Source: Ceraceosorus guamensis (Eukaryota > Basidiomycota > Exobasidiomycetes > Ceraceosorales > Ceraceosoraceae). From it: 64,000 bases of DNA. The notes under the pieces are model-generated. The model saw only the letters and a list, made by a program, of their open reading frames with translations. It was not told where the DNA came from and did no database searches. Where the stretch lies: positions 124,001-188,000 of the forward strand of contig NW_020290029.1 in the NCBI RefSeq assembly GCF_003144195.1. Direction: 5' to 3'. The position numbers and the translations under genes are program-made. This document shows positions 21,407-32,452 of this stretch, piece by piece; the first letter of the stretch is position 1; every line of letters begins with the position of its first letter.

Positions 21407-22096
21407 ATTGGATAGCTGGCGCTGGTGTGTGTGCTATGATGTAGTATGTAGGAGGCGTGGTGGGAAAGCTTCGCGATGAGATGCACATCTGAAGTGTGAC
21501 TCTCGAATCGCGTCCAGGTATACACCAAGTACTACCTGATCAAGCCCATGGCGATGCTCTTGCATCGCCCGGCTCACGACGGCAACTCTGTCCGTCCCAC
21601 GTGGTCGAGGCGCGGGTGCGATCCATGGAAGTCCGAAACGCGTCCCGCTTCGACTTCAGACATTATTACACACGGGCGCTCGTCACGCATGAAAGTTCAG
21701 ACGAGCAGGGAGTCAGTTACCTGAGGCGAAGACAGCATCACCATGCAAACGGCAAATACGTGGACCTCAGGCAGTTGCGTCTCATCCACATCTTTTGACT
21801 GTCTTTGCACAGACCGCCCAGTCAATCTCGCAAGCCATCCGTGAGGCAGGGATGAGCAGGTCTTGACGCCATTGTGATCGTGAGAGCGTCAGCATCAGCG
21901 TCGGAGCTTTCATCGTGGCTGTCTTGCAACCCGCCGCGCTCGGCTTTTGGGTCGCACTTGCAGCTTTCATGCCGACCTAGGACGGCGAAGCGCGTTCGTC
22001 CCCGGGAGGAGCAAGTGCAGCAGGCTTGGACGCTCCCTCGACTGGACCAGCAGTCGGTCAAGGTGCTGCTGCTCCTTATCTCTGCCTGCTGTTGCG
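21407..22096. other. Divergent promoter between COX7 and the Zn2Cys6 gene
   Basis: 690 nt with no supported coding sequence. The frame of the Zn2Cys6 gene stays open upstream to 21947 but only from a TTG codon, so it is treated as 5' UTR. Confidence 0.5.
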
Positions 22097-25000
22097 ATGC
22101 AGCCGCTCAAGTCTGAGGATTTCCCTGCTGAACCAGTATCGGAACATCTGGATCCCCCACACCAAGAGATATTGTATGCGCCCTCCGAAGAAGTCCAAGA
22201 GATGAATCAAGCCCAGCACAACGACCATTTGTACTACTCGCAAGTGCAAGCCGTGGACGGTTATGAGGATAGCGGGGCGGTGGATGGAGCGGAAGGAGTG
22301 GTCGGGCAGCATGCCGAGGACCTTACGCACGTCGCAGCTTTCCGAGAGCACGAGGGACTGAATGGCGAGGAAGAGGGCGCGCTGTACCACAATGAAAGCC
22401 AACAGGATGGCTTGTCAGATAGCAAAGCGCGAGGGAGCAATAACGGCGCACACGCTCCCAAGCGGCGAAAGATCAATACTTGTCTTCCTTGCAAGAGGCG
22501 CAAAGTCAAGTGCGACAAACAGAGACCTCACTGTGGCCAGTGCAAGAAGCATCACATCGAAGAGCCGGATTGCGTGTGGAGTCTGGATGCGGATCACAAT
22601 GCCGCACCAGCAGATGCGCATGCCGCCCCAATATCTGGTACTAACACCGCATACGACTCGACTTGGTACTCGGCTCAAGACGGTAGCGCACCTGAACTCG
22701 CCCAACAGGCGGTTGCACAGCATCCTTGGGACCAAGGCGAGGCCGCGCGAATAGACTCGTCAGAGGAGGCTAGTGGTGCATCGAAGGCTGAAGACGTTCC
22801 TGCAATGCTCGAGCGGATCCGAGCGCTTGAATCCGAGCTGGCACGCACGACTACTCGATTGCTGGGGCAAGACAGTGCCAACGAAACGGAACTATCGAGC
22901 AAGAAGAGGGCAGGCTCTGAAGACTTGGCAGCAGCAGCATCTGCAGAGCGCCAAGACATCGACACAGAGGAATTGACGCATATGGAGACACAATTGAATC
23001 AATTGAGGAAGTTACCGCCATCTTCGGCCAGCATGTACGAAGCGAATACGGGTCTTGCTGCAGGCGCGCTCGCCATGATAGCTCGCAATCATCCTCATGC
23101 CTCGATGACGAATGGCACTGGCAAAGGTCGAGGCGCCAACATGTCCACGTGGGGCGTTCAAGGACCGCCAGGTGGCAGATTTCCATTTCAAGCGCGCCTA
23201 ACTACAGAGCTGGTCAAGGAGGCTCTCGATCTGTTGCCAGAGGACTCCACGGTGGACCACATCATTGCGGCTGACAGAGCAGTGCATATGAGCGGGCTCA
23301 GTACAGGAACAAGCTATCGTAAGTATCATTCGCGCTGGGCGTCCGGCGTCGTACGCAGACAGTTGACTCTTTCCACGACACCGCTTTGACAGGCCTTGTT
23401 GATTTGCAGCTCGGGGTCATGCGAGCGGAAATCAATCGATGGGATGGAGGGAAATGCGGCTCAGACTTGCCATGCATTGATTTGACGTTCCTGGCGCTGC
23501 TTTTCGCAATTTTGTCTGCCGGCATCGAGTACTCAGAGCCTACGACGTTGGTGTATCACAAGCTGGTCGATCGATTGGAAGACATTCCAGAAAGTGAGTG
23601 AGCAGCCGAACGCGACCTTCTCATATTATGCTGAAGCTTTCTCTCGTCCGCGCGAAACAGAAACGTGCGCTTACGTAGCAATGAGTCAAACCCTTATGTC
23701 CGTTTGTGACATGTTGGAACGGCCAAACCTCAACCTAGTCATGGCTTTGGCGGAGATACGCATGTATCAAGTTGCGCACGCGCGCTTCATCGAGTGCTCG
23801 ATGTGTGTCTCAATGGTGAGTGCGGCCGATTCTGCCAAGGCTGACGAGCGCAAATTCATGATGCTCGACAATTGTTTCAGATGATACGAATGAGCTTGTT
23901 CTTGCGCTTGCACCGCATGGGTAGCGCCTACGACGATCAGGCAAAGTGGATGAGCGAAGAACAGACACCTTCGGTCGTTACCGGCTGGGAGGATCAGCCG
24001 TACTTGATGGGGCAGGTTTTAATTCCATTGTATCCGCAGGGAAAACCTGACCCGGAAGCCATCACGTGAGCCTCGATGATGAACGCAATACTTGCCGGTA
24101 GAATTGGCTACTCACACAAGTCCTGATCTCACAGTGTCAAGATACCGCAGCGTAGTCATCTAGTTCGGGAAGCTGCGCGCCGGACCTTCCGCAGCATCGT
24201 TCTCGTGTCCTACTTTATGAGCGAGCAGTACGATCGACATGCGCAGATCGACCCGCATACGTACAATACGACGCCGCCAATCAATGTGGACGAGGAAGAG
24301 CTGCCCATGGGAGATGAGGTCGAGAGGGCTTGGGAACTACCGATCGAAAAGGCTCGGGGAGTGCCTACTGAGAACAGCTTGTTTCCTTTTACGTGCGCTG
24401 TGGCCCACTTGGCTTGGGAGGGCACGGATGCGGTCGCTCGCGACAAGATGGACTATGCCAAGGTGCTCGACCTCGACAGCAAATGTCGCAAGGTGCTGGA
24501 AGTGAGTGGCCGCCGTCAGTGTCAAGCCCGCAAATTTTTTTCTCAAGCTGAAATTTGTCTTTGCACCTGCAGGACTTGCCCGACTTTTTGCGACTCGATG
24601 GAGAGTCCGAGAATTTGGAGCACGTCCAGCTAGCACTGGCGCAAAGACCTCATCTCGCCAGCCAACGTTTCATCATTATTGAGACTGTTCATTTCAGACT
24701 TTTGATGCTGCATCGACCCTACATGCTGCGCGGTTACAGAGATCCAACATACGAGCCGTCTGTCAAGGTGTCTGTTGAATCTGCCCGCACCATCATCTTT
24801 TGCCGAAGCGAGATGGACAGAATAAGCTGGGCGATTCAAAAGGTGCGCGCCTGCAGAGTTCTCATCCGTCTCGAATGATTGCTGATGTTCGCGACCCCTT
24901 TTACAGTACCCGGCTTTCCGAATACACAACCACATGTCGGCAATGCTGTTGGCGGTGCACCTTCTCGAGGAAGCGCGACAAGGTCGACACTCTGATCCAG

Positions 25001-25607
25001 AGTCTATTGCTATTCGAGAAGAGGTCACTGTCGCTCTGAACTTTGTTGCCGGTCGTACTGTAAGTCGCGCAGAGAGATCAGATTCCAACATGCCGAAGCT
25101 GACCGAATCGCCTTGTCGCAGACATCCGACGGCACACCAATCACGAAATCCGGCGCAAAAGCCGCCAAAGCGACGCGCCGCATGATCGATGCTCTCCTCT
25201 CGGAAAGTGCCGCGCGGGGAGAGGTGGAGAATGACGAATCGTCGCTGGCGCAGCAAGTAGCTACCATTGCGGGCCACGATGCTACCCAGAACGAGGCAGA
25301 CTTCCCGTCGACGGCTGCTCTCGACTCCCACACGTACGCCGTGCCGGAGTCGCGCCATACCCTTGAGGAGTTGCCAGAAGTCCAGCGTCCCTTCGGCTCG
25401 GAAGCTTTCTCCGCGTCTGTCCCTACAAATTCCACCAACACCTCACCAGGCTCTTTACTCGACGCTCTGCTGCGCCCTGATGATCCCGTTAACCTGTATC
25501 TCTCACAGCTTTTCGGCTCATCGACTGGCGAGAACCTTCCGCCGCCGCCTCCTGAGAATTTTTGGGGGGCTACGGACAAGGTCATTCGGCTATCCGAACA
25601 TCCCTGA
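22097..25607 (+). CDS. Zn2Cys6 binuclear cluster transcription factor
   Basis: Eight exons: 22097-23318, 23393-23593, 23679-23815, 23881-24065, 24135-24501, 24573-24842, 24907-25059 and 25122-25607; 1006 residues. The zinc cluster lies at about 129-158 (CLPCKRRKVKCDKQRPHCGQ, then CKKHHIEEPDC), preceded by a basic KRRK stretch and an acidic N-terminus. The middle region (about 390-800) resembles the fungal-specific transcription factor domain: EINRWDGGKCGSDLPCIDLT, LTFLALLFAILSAGIEYSEP, SHLVREAARRTFRSIVLVSY and FRLLMLHRPYMLRGY. Exon 3 must start at 23679; the earlier AG at 23660 would give an immediate stop. The ATG at 22097 is the first in frame. These are nuclear activators or repressors of metabolism; the target is unknown. 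Confidence 0.92.
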
Positions 25608-25819
25608 GGTGGCGCGCACTGCCGTCATCTCGCCTTGGTCCGCCTTCCTTCGGACAACTTGTATTCTACCCTGTACCTTGTTAAGAGCGTCTGCAATCAC
25701 GTGAATGAGGATGGCCCCTTGCGCGGCCTTCAACGCACGTCTGGGTCAGTGTTGAATGTCAATGTTGCTGATTATGATACAGGCGAAGTCGGTGATTCTT
25801 TCCATCTAGCTGACACTGC

Positions 25820-26273
25820 TCAATCCCGCAGGCGCTTTTTATGAGCGTTTGGGGTAGGTCCACCTTGCTTCCTGAGTTCTCGTACCGCCGTCTGGAGGTC
25901 GAAGTGAAAGTGCGCAGCATTGATATGAGGCCACAGCAGGGTGAACCACCATTTAGCAAGACCCCTGCCAGCACCGCTGGCTGCCAAGCCAACTCACAGC
26001 TACTGCCTCGGCTCCCACGCCCGCATCCAGCACATCCGAACATGCCCTGAGTTGATCCCGAGTCAGACCCGTCTGAAGCAGAACAGAAATATCGTAGAGG
26101 ACTGCGAAATTGAACTGACTATTAGCGGAAAGATCTTCGATTGCTTGAGGTGCCAGCTTTGTTGCTTGGAAACACCAGCAGCACGTGCGTCTTTGACACA
26201 GCGGCCACTCACTATCCAACGTGTCCTGAGCCGCTGCTGCTCGCGTGTCTGCCCTGACTCCTGCGCTCGACAT
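25820..26273 (-). CDS. MZT1: Mitotic-spindle organizing protein 1 (MZT1/Mozart1)
   Basis: Small adaptor that binds the N-terminus of gamma-tubulin complex proteins and helps recruit and activate gamma-tubulin complexes at spindle poles. Three exons on the minus strand: 26273-26213, 26101-25998 and 25891-25820; 78 residues. The spliced core reads DTLDILYDISVLLQTGL, TRDQLRACSDVLDAGVGAEA and VATAVRELRKQ, matching the family pattern LLEISxxLNTGLDxxTLxxC, followed by VxxGxxPEALAxVIKELR. Introns are GTGAGT...AG of 111 and 106 nt. Typical family length is 70-90 residues. The ORF-level view splits it into fragments, so it is easily missed. It lies tail to tail with the Zn2Cys6 gene (212 nt apart). 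Confidence 0.88.
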
Positions 26274-27294
26274 GTCGACAAGTGCGGATCTGTGTGAGGC
26301 GCAATGGCTTGGGGAGGTCAAAGAGTCGAGAATGGCTAATGTGACCAGTCCTTCTATCGTGCGCGTACACCCACCGCAAGTTTTGAACGTGCACGGGGAT
26401 GGTGGTCGTCGTCGGCGAGATTGGTCAAGGGTCCGCGAGTTGAGAGTCGAAAGTCATGAGTCAAGAGTGTTCGGTTGCGACGCGCGAGATGCGCGTGATG
26501 AGATTTCGTCACGTGTGTTGCGAGCGAGTCTTGATTCGAGTTTTGCGTGGGCTGCACGCGCGCACGGCACGCGACGCGGCGGGTCTGTCGCGTGCGAGTG
26601 TGCCTCGACCGTCACAAAAGAGGGAATACGGGGTACAGTATGAAAGGTTATCTGAAGTCAAGCAAGTCTGAGTCTCATGCTGTGACAGAACAGTCGAGAG
26701 TCGAGTCTCGCATCAGTCGGCTAGGCTTTGGATCCCGAAAGTTCACCAAGCAAGCCACAAATTTCAACCCTTTTTATTTCGCCTCGACTTCACACAGCAA
26801 GCGACCCCATCCAGACAGCTGTGAAAGGACGGCGCGACTTGAACATGCTGCTGCAGAGCCAAGCTTGATCGGAAGACGGACCTTCGCAGACGGTGGGGCA
26901 AACCGTATCGTGTGACACATTCAGATATCATCTGTCACGTACCGCTGCTCAGAGTCTAGGAGACGAGGCCTATAGGATCGGGTGGAAATGTGGCTGATGG
27001 CGGCTACGAGCAGGCTCTCTCGTTGTTCGGGCGGGACGTGTGATCGTGTTGTTCAATTTTCGCTTCTAACCATACTCTCACGCGCAAGCCACATTTCGGG
27101 ACGCGATCCGACTTCGGATGCTGAAGACCCTTCCTTGGCCACATCAACAGGTCAGGTAGCTAGGCAGGAGCGCCATACCGCCGTCCAGAAGAAAGGCCTC
27201 TGGAAGGAACGTATCTTGGCAAAGCGCGAGGTTGTGCGCATCCCCTGTCTGTCGCCTTCACTGACAGCCCTGATTGGTCTCCGCGTATCGTACG

Positions 27295-27308
27295 CTTATC
27301 GCCTTATC
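27295..27308 (-). promoter_or_regulatory. Paired GATA-type sites upstream of DUR3
   Basis: Two CTTATC words (GATAAG on the minus strand) at 27295-27300 and 27303-27308, about 740 nt upstream of the urea transporter start; another TTATCT lies near 27480. Fungal nitrogen-regulatory GATA factors bind HGATAR sites, often paired, and DUR3 genes are usually under nitrogen control. Such words occur by chance, so binding is inference. Confidence 0.3.
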
Positions 27309-27773
27309 ATCAGCTTCCCGTGCAGCAAGCAGCATGCAGCTGCATCGCTGCAGTTAGCTGTCAGGCAGGAGGAGAAGGAGGTGTGCCGCGGTGCAGGCTA
27401 CACGCATCTTAGGCTGCAGCAGGTCCGCACGACAACGCGTGCTCTTCTTCGTGGCAAAAAAAAAAAACCCCGCGAACTGGTTATCTTCAAACGCATGAAT
27501 CTTCTTGGGCGGAAGACTCAGGAACAGCAAGCCTCTGGTCGGGGACCAATTCTTGGCCTTCTTGTCAGTGCTCTCACGCTTCGCTTCTGATCACAAAGAC
27601 CGAGAACTTCAATGGGTAATCATGCTGAAGCAGCCCGCGGTCGCGTGATCATGCTGGAACGTGATCGGGCGCTGCCGTGACGCCTGAAGGTGAATCTATC
27701 AGTCTTGAATTTGAGTGCCTTGCTGGTTTTGCTCGACATCGGTTCTGGTCGCAGTCGTGCCTCTATATAAAGC

Positions 27774-27780
27774 CCCTTGG
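27774..27780 (+). promoter_or_regulatory. TATA box of DUR3
   Basis: TATATAA, 263 nt upstream of the DUR3 ATG, followed by CT-rich sequence typical of fungal transcription start regions. Confidence 0.5.
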
Positions 27781-28042
27781 CTCCCCTTGGGTATCTGCTG
27801 CGTCCTGACCACCAACACTGAAGACTTCTTTGGCCCCCTTTTCCTTCCTCCACCTACCTCTCCACCCTCACTGATCCTGTCCTGCTCCACCTGGCTTTCT
27901 GCTTCCTGATTCAATCTCTTTGTCACCCTTGAAGTGCTACTGGAGACTCGTTGCCCCCACCTCTCGCTCTTGGCTCAGGCGCTGCCTCAAAAGCCTCCTC
28001 AACGACCACATCGACAAGATCCGATAGTCACTATAGAACGTC

Positions 28043-30665
28043 ATGGCTGCCAGTGCAGCTCAGGTGTTGCCCCAAGGGGCTGGCTGGGCCGTCGTAGTCG
28101 GCCTGGCCATTGGCTTCTCTGTCGTCATGATCTTCATCACGTGGATGCAAGAACGATACACGGGCATCAGCGCAAAGAACAACGACGAGTTCGCGAGCGC
28201 AAGTAGAAGCGTCAAGACTGGTCTCATCGCCGCAGGAATCGTCAGCGCCTGGACTTGGGCTGCAACTCTACTTCAAAGCTCAGCTGTAGCGTTCCGCTAT
28301 GGAATCAGCGGTGAGTTGAAAGCCTGTCAAATGGCCGATGTCTCACCCAGCTGCGAGCGGTAGACGAAGGTGACATGAACGAATATGTTTTAGCGTGTCG
28401 CTGACGTTTGCGACCGTGCTCGTTCCCTCTTCGCCTAAAGGACCTCTGTGGTACGCATGTGGTGCAACCGTTCAAGTCCTCGCTTTTGCAATGGTGGCAG
28501 TCAAATTGAAGCAGAATGCGCCGGGCGCCTCGACGTTCCTCCAAGTGATCAAAGCGCGCTGGGGTGCCGGAGCACATCTCATGGTGCGTGCGAAGGTTTG
28601 CGAAGCTCTGCATACTCCTGAAGATGTGCTCATGCTCCGTCGCTGGTGCCTGTACAGGTGATGTTCTTTGCCCTTGTCACGAACATGCTCGTTGGCATCA
28701 TGCTCGTGCTTGGTGGCTCCGGTACCGTGCACCAATTGACCGGCATGCCCATCTTGGGATCGATCTTTCTGACGCCACTTGGGGTGGCCATCTACACACT
28801 TACCGGCGGAGTGAGTACGCGGCGTCGTCCAGCTAGCGCCTTCGGACCTGATCACGCACACCGTGGAAGGCCAGTCAATCCGCAAGAATTCCGGGCTCTG
28901 GTCAGCTGCTGCTCAGTCCGACTGACACAACGCACGCGCCATTTCCTCCAATTGATTACAGATGCGTGCTACCTTGCTTGCGGATTACAGCCATACCGTT
29001 GTCCTTATCGTGCTGCTCTTCGTCTTTGCTTTCACGGTGTACACGCCCGCTTTGTCAGACTTGATCGGCAGCCCTTCCCGAATGGTCGAGCTGCTGGCTC
29101 AAGCCGCGCCCGTCGAGGGCAACGCCGCAGGATCCTACCTCACCGTCCGCTCGCGAAGTGGATTCATCTTTGGTCTCATCAACATCATTGGCAATTGCGG
29201 TGAGTGTCGATAGAGTTTCGACGTCAAACTACTTGCGTAGCATTGCTGGACTGATACGATCTCGGCTTCATGTGCGTCAGGGACTATCTTCCTGGACCAG
29301 AGCTATCATCAAAGAGGAATCGCGAGTCAGGTTTCGACGGCGAGCAAAGCCTTTATTCTGGGAGGCTTGGCGTGGACCGCCATTCCCTTGACCATCGCTT
29401 CGACGCTTGGACTTGCTGCCAGAGCGCTCTATGGACAGTCCGATGCGATGGCAGTGCTCACCGACAGCGAAATCTCCGCTGGTCTTCCTGCCCCAGCTGC
29501 TGCAGTAGCGCTCGTAAGTAGATTTTCGCGATGTCGCGACGCCGCTCAGTTGTATCCTTGCTGAGTCTTTCTACACGATCGTATCCAGCTCGGCAAAAGC
29601 GGCGCAGCTGCCATGTTGTGTCTGCTCTATCTGGCCGTGACCTCTGCGACTTCAGCCCAGCTGATCGCGGTGTCTTCAATCTTCGCCTTTGATATATTTG
29701 CGCTCTTCAAGAAGGAGCCCAGCAAGCGAGCAACATTCATCGCGAGTCACGTCGCGGTTCCAGTCTGGGCCCTCATCCTGGGTTGCCTTTCTACCGGGTT
29801 CAACTATGCTGGAGTAGGAATGGGTTCGCTATACGTATGGCTGGGCATCTGGGTCTCCTCAGCAGTGTTCCCCGTCTTCGCGGCGATCTGCTGGAGCAAA
29901 GCAAACAAGAGAAGCGCCATGATCGGCATGCCGACTGGTCTAGCTTTGGGTGTCATGACCTGGCTGGTGACGTGCTACAAGCTGGAGGGAAGCTTGACCG
30001 TGGCACACCTGAGCGCGGACTACCCCGTACTTGCAGGCAATCTTGTCTCCATCATCATCCCCACGGTCATCACAATTGCTGGGTCGTACATCTGGCCTGA
30101 AAACTACGACTTTGAGGGTACGCGGGCGATCGGCCGTGAGCCTGCGCGACCAAGCTCCTCGATGCACGGCTCGCCCAAAGACGAAACCTCCTCAAGCCCC
30201 TCTGGCGATGCCAAAGCGCCTCTCGCCAGTCCCGAGCGTCGAGGCTCTGAAGAGGAGAAGATGCAGGTGCAAGACTTGGCTTTCCAGAGCGAGCAGGCCA
30301 AAGGGGAAAAGTGAGTGGCCTGCTGGGACCTTTGACGGGGTGCCCGACTAACTCCGGGCCCCGTAAACTTGCCTTGCAGTCCCGACGACCTTCAAAAGTC
30401 TTTCCGCATGGCGGCGTACATTTCTCTGCCTCTCACGTTCATCCTTCTCGTCTTCCTTCCGTGCATGATGATCATCAAGAGGGTCTGGACCTCGTCCGGC
30501 TTGGCAGCGTGGATCAGCATCATTCTGCTGTGGCTGTTCATCAGCTCCGGCATCGTCGTCGTCCTGCCTATCTGGGAATCCAGACGCGCTCTGGCTGGCA
30601 TCCTGCGTGGCATTGCCAGGGATGTTCGTCACCCCGGCACAGGCAAGGTCGAGAGGATCAATTAG
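28043..30665 (+). CDS. DUR3: Urea active transporter, sodium:solute symporter family (DUR3)
   Basis: Plasma-membrane urea (and often polyamine) importer. Seven exons: 28043-28310, 28441-28583, 28658-28810, 28962-29199, 29281-29513, 29589-30310 and 30380-30665; 680 residues. Family features run along the protein: GWAVVVGLAIGFSVVMIFIT near the start, SASRSVKTGLIAAGIVSAWT, GISGPLWYACGATVQVLAFA, TGGMRATLLADYSHTVVLIV, FGLINIIGNCGTIFLDQSYH and AVTSATSAQLIAVSSIFAFD, with about 15 membrane helices. The large intracellular loop near residues 520-585 is Ser/Pro/Glu-rich. The length suits fungal DUR3 (about 650-730). Upstream TATA and GATA-type words fit nitrogen-regulated expression. Convergent with AIM41. 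Confidence 0.95.
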
Positions 30666-31056
30666 AATTGCTCTCTAGGTGCCTACCCCGCCTGGCCCAC
30701 ATCAACACCAATGTGTCCTTTCTAGCAGCGTGGCTCCGCTAGCCCGCCGGACGCGCAGAGTTGTGCCTCCACAGCTCAGGCTACCACACTCTTCCAGATG
30801 CGTGCTATGAAATCTCTCAGAACAGCAGTCACACATCCTCCAGTTCCAAGTCTCCACACCTACATGCGCTCTACCCCCGTGTCAAAATTTGCGACGTTGT
30901 GTTCGCGACGCTGAGCTGCGTCTGACCCGTTTCTGCCTCATGTGCCCTGTTCAGCTACGTCTTGTCACGAAATGAATCGCAATGCGTACTCTACGACCGC
31001 ACAGAGGCTCATCAGGGCAAGTGCTTGCTGAGCGGTATATCGTCTTGCGGCGTTAG
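30666..31056. other. Convergent 3' region of DUR3 and AIM41
   Basis: 391 nt, no coding sequence supported; should hold both 3' UTRs. Confidence 0.5.
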
Positions 31057-31656
31057 CTACAAACCCAGCGCCTTCTTGACAGCCTGACTGATCTGTTTTC
31101 CGTCTGCCCTTCCTTGCGTCGCAGCGCTGACCTCCTTGATCACTTTGCCCATCGTCGACTTGCCCTGATCGCCAATGGATTGGATGGCCTTCTTCACAGC
31201 TTCCTGCAGCTCCTCGGCAGAGAGCTCAGCGGGTAGCAACGATGCGATCCATTCCGCTTCCTTGCTCTCGCTCTCTGCCAAATCTTCCCTGGGCGAAGCG
31301 AGGGATCGAAAGTCTTTTGCAGCTTCTACGCGGCTCGCTTGAGCTTTGCGAAGGATGGAGAGCAGGGTGGTGGGAGGATTGTTGGGAGACTTTTGAGACG
31401 TTTCGTACTTGGACAGCACCTCTTTCCATACGCCCGCCTTGCCTTGGTCCTTGGCCCGCATGGCATCCTTCAATGCGCTTCTCAATCGAGTCAGCAGCTC
31501 CTGCTCGGCATCTGCGCTTCGTAGTGTCGATGTGGCTGGCAAGGAAGAACGAGTTTTCGTAGCTAAAGCGAGAGTCTTGCGGAGGAGACGTCTAGACGAG
31601 GGCTCGCAGAGGAAGACCAAAGAGCTACGCACCTGACAAGCACCTGACGCCGCCAT
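31057..31656 (-). CDS. AIM41: AIM41 / YqeY-domain (GatB-YqeY) mitochondrial protein
   Basis: Single exon, 199 residues. The first 45 residues are Arg/Ser/Leu-rich with almost no acidic residues, a likely mitochondrial targeting sequence. The rest is a YqeY domain: LLTRLRSALKDAMRAKDQGK, TTLLSILRKAQASRVEAAKD, EAEWIASLLPAELSAEELQE, KSTMGKVIKEVSAATQGRAD and the ending GKQISQAVKKALGL. YqeY resembles the tRNA-binding tail of GatB; its exact role is unclear, and in yeast AIM41 is a mitochondrial protein whose loss affects mitochondrial inheritance. The ATG at 31656 is followed directly by a plausible presequence, so I keep it. Confidence 0.92.
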   Translation of the reverse strand: MAASGACQVRSSLVFLCEPSSRRLLRKTLALATKTRSSLPATSTLRSADAEQELLTRLRSALKDAMRAKDQGKAGVWKEVLSKYETSQKSPNNPPTTLLSILRKAQASRVEAAKDFRSLASPREDLAESESKEAEWIASLLPAELSAEELQEAVKKAIQSIGDQGKSTMGKVIKEVSAATQGRADGKQISQAVKKALGL

Positions 31657-32452
31657 GATGAAGCAAGAATGGCGCAGAAGGCCGCAAAGGGGCTTTGCTG
31701 AGCAGCAGAGAGGTGCGAATGGCTGATGCCATTATGAAGCGCTAGAATGGGTATTTTGAAATGCGCAGGAGGGGAATGGGAATGTTTTGAATGTTGAAGC
31801 TCTCGCACGGACTAGTGTGCTGGGTGATGTGGCATTTGATTGTTTGAGATGGTGTGCGTGGATGATGACCATATATGCAAAAACGCCACACACATCACAG
31901 ACTTTGGCATGTCTCGCTTCTTGATTCGTGATTCGCATTTTTGATTCACATTCAAGATTGTCTCAAAAATCTGCCCTTGATCGTTTAATTGACTGCTGGG
32001 CTGGCTGCTGCACGATGGTGAGTGCAAGCAGACTGCTGACTGCTGCATGGGGACCCGTGACTGTGCACGACTCTGACTGCTGACTGCATCGTCGGCGCCG
32101 CGGTAAAAGACGGCCGAAACAACCGAAAGTCTTGGTGTAACGATGAGCACATCTTGCCTTTGTGGAGGGGGAACGTCGTCGAGCGTGGAGCGTGTTGTTT
32201 TGTTGCATGCGTGCCTCCTCGATCCTTCGCGACGATGATATCGACCCATTGACAGACGCTTCGTGCCCTTCTTTGCCGTCAGCTCAAATGCAAGGCAGCG
32301 AGTAGTGTCATTTATCAAGTTTCGACTCGTAAGGCCTTTCCCGACTTGAATGGGAGGCCGACCGGCTGCTGAAGCAACATTGGTCAAGCGAGCACTCGCA
32401 CTCGCACTCGTACTCGCACTCAGAAAGATACTTGCAGGGCGCACGTTGCGTC
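31657..32452. other. Divergent promoter between AIM41 and ATE1
   Basis: About 800 nt. Contains the dispersed AT-richer words at 31919-31960 (TTGATTCGTGATTCGCATT) and a GCACTC tandem at 32393-32421. A 210-codon minus frame (31812-32444) is explained by these repeats and is not called. Confidence 0.5.
32393..32421. repeat. (GCACTC)n imperfect hexamer tandem
   Basis: About four to five imperfect copies of ACTCGC/GCACTC just upstream of the ATE1 start. Confidence 0.7.

Larger units (their letters stand above)
26274..28042. other. Spacer between MZT1 and DUR3
   Basis: About 1.77 kb. A 202-codon frame at 26982-27590 begins with GTG, crosses an A12 run and has no recognisable content, so it is not called. 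The stretch 26420-26620 is dense in GAGTCGAAAGTCATGAGTC-type words. The proximal 300 nt look like the DUR3 promoter (TATATAA at 27774 and CT-rich sequence to the ATG). Confidence 0.5.

Noticed and set aside
26982-27590. 202-codon plus-strand frame upstream of DUR3
   Set aside because: Begins with GTG, crosses an A12 run, composition looks like translated spacer, and no domain or splice partner is visible.
31812-32444. 210-codon minus-strand frame between AIM41 and ATE1
   Set aside because: Its Ser-Ala start comes from the GCACTC tandem, it overlaps ATE1 promoter sequence and shows no conserved content.
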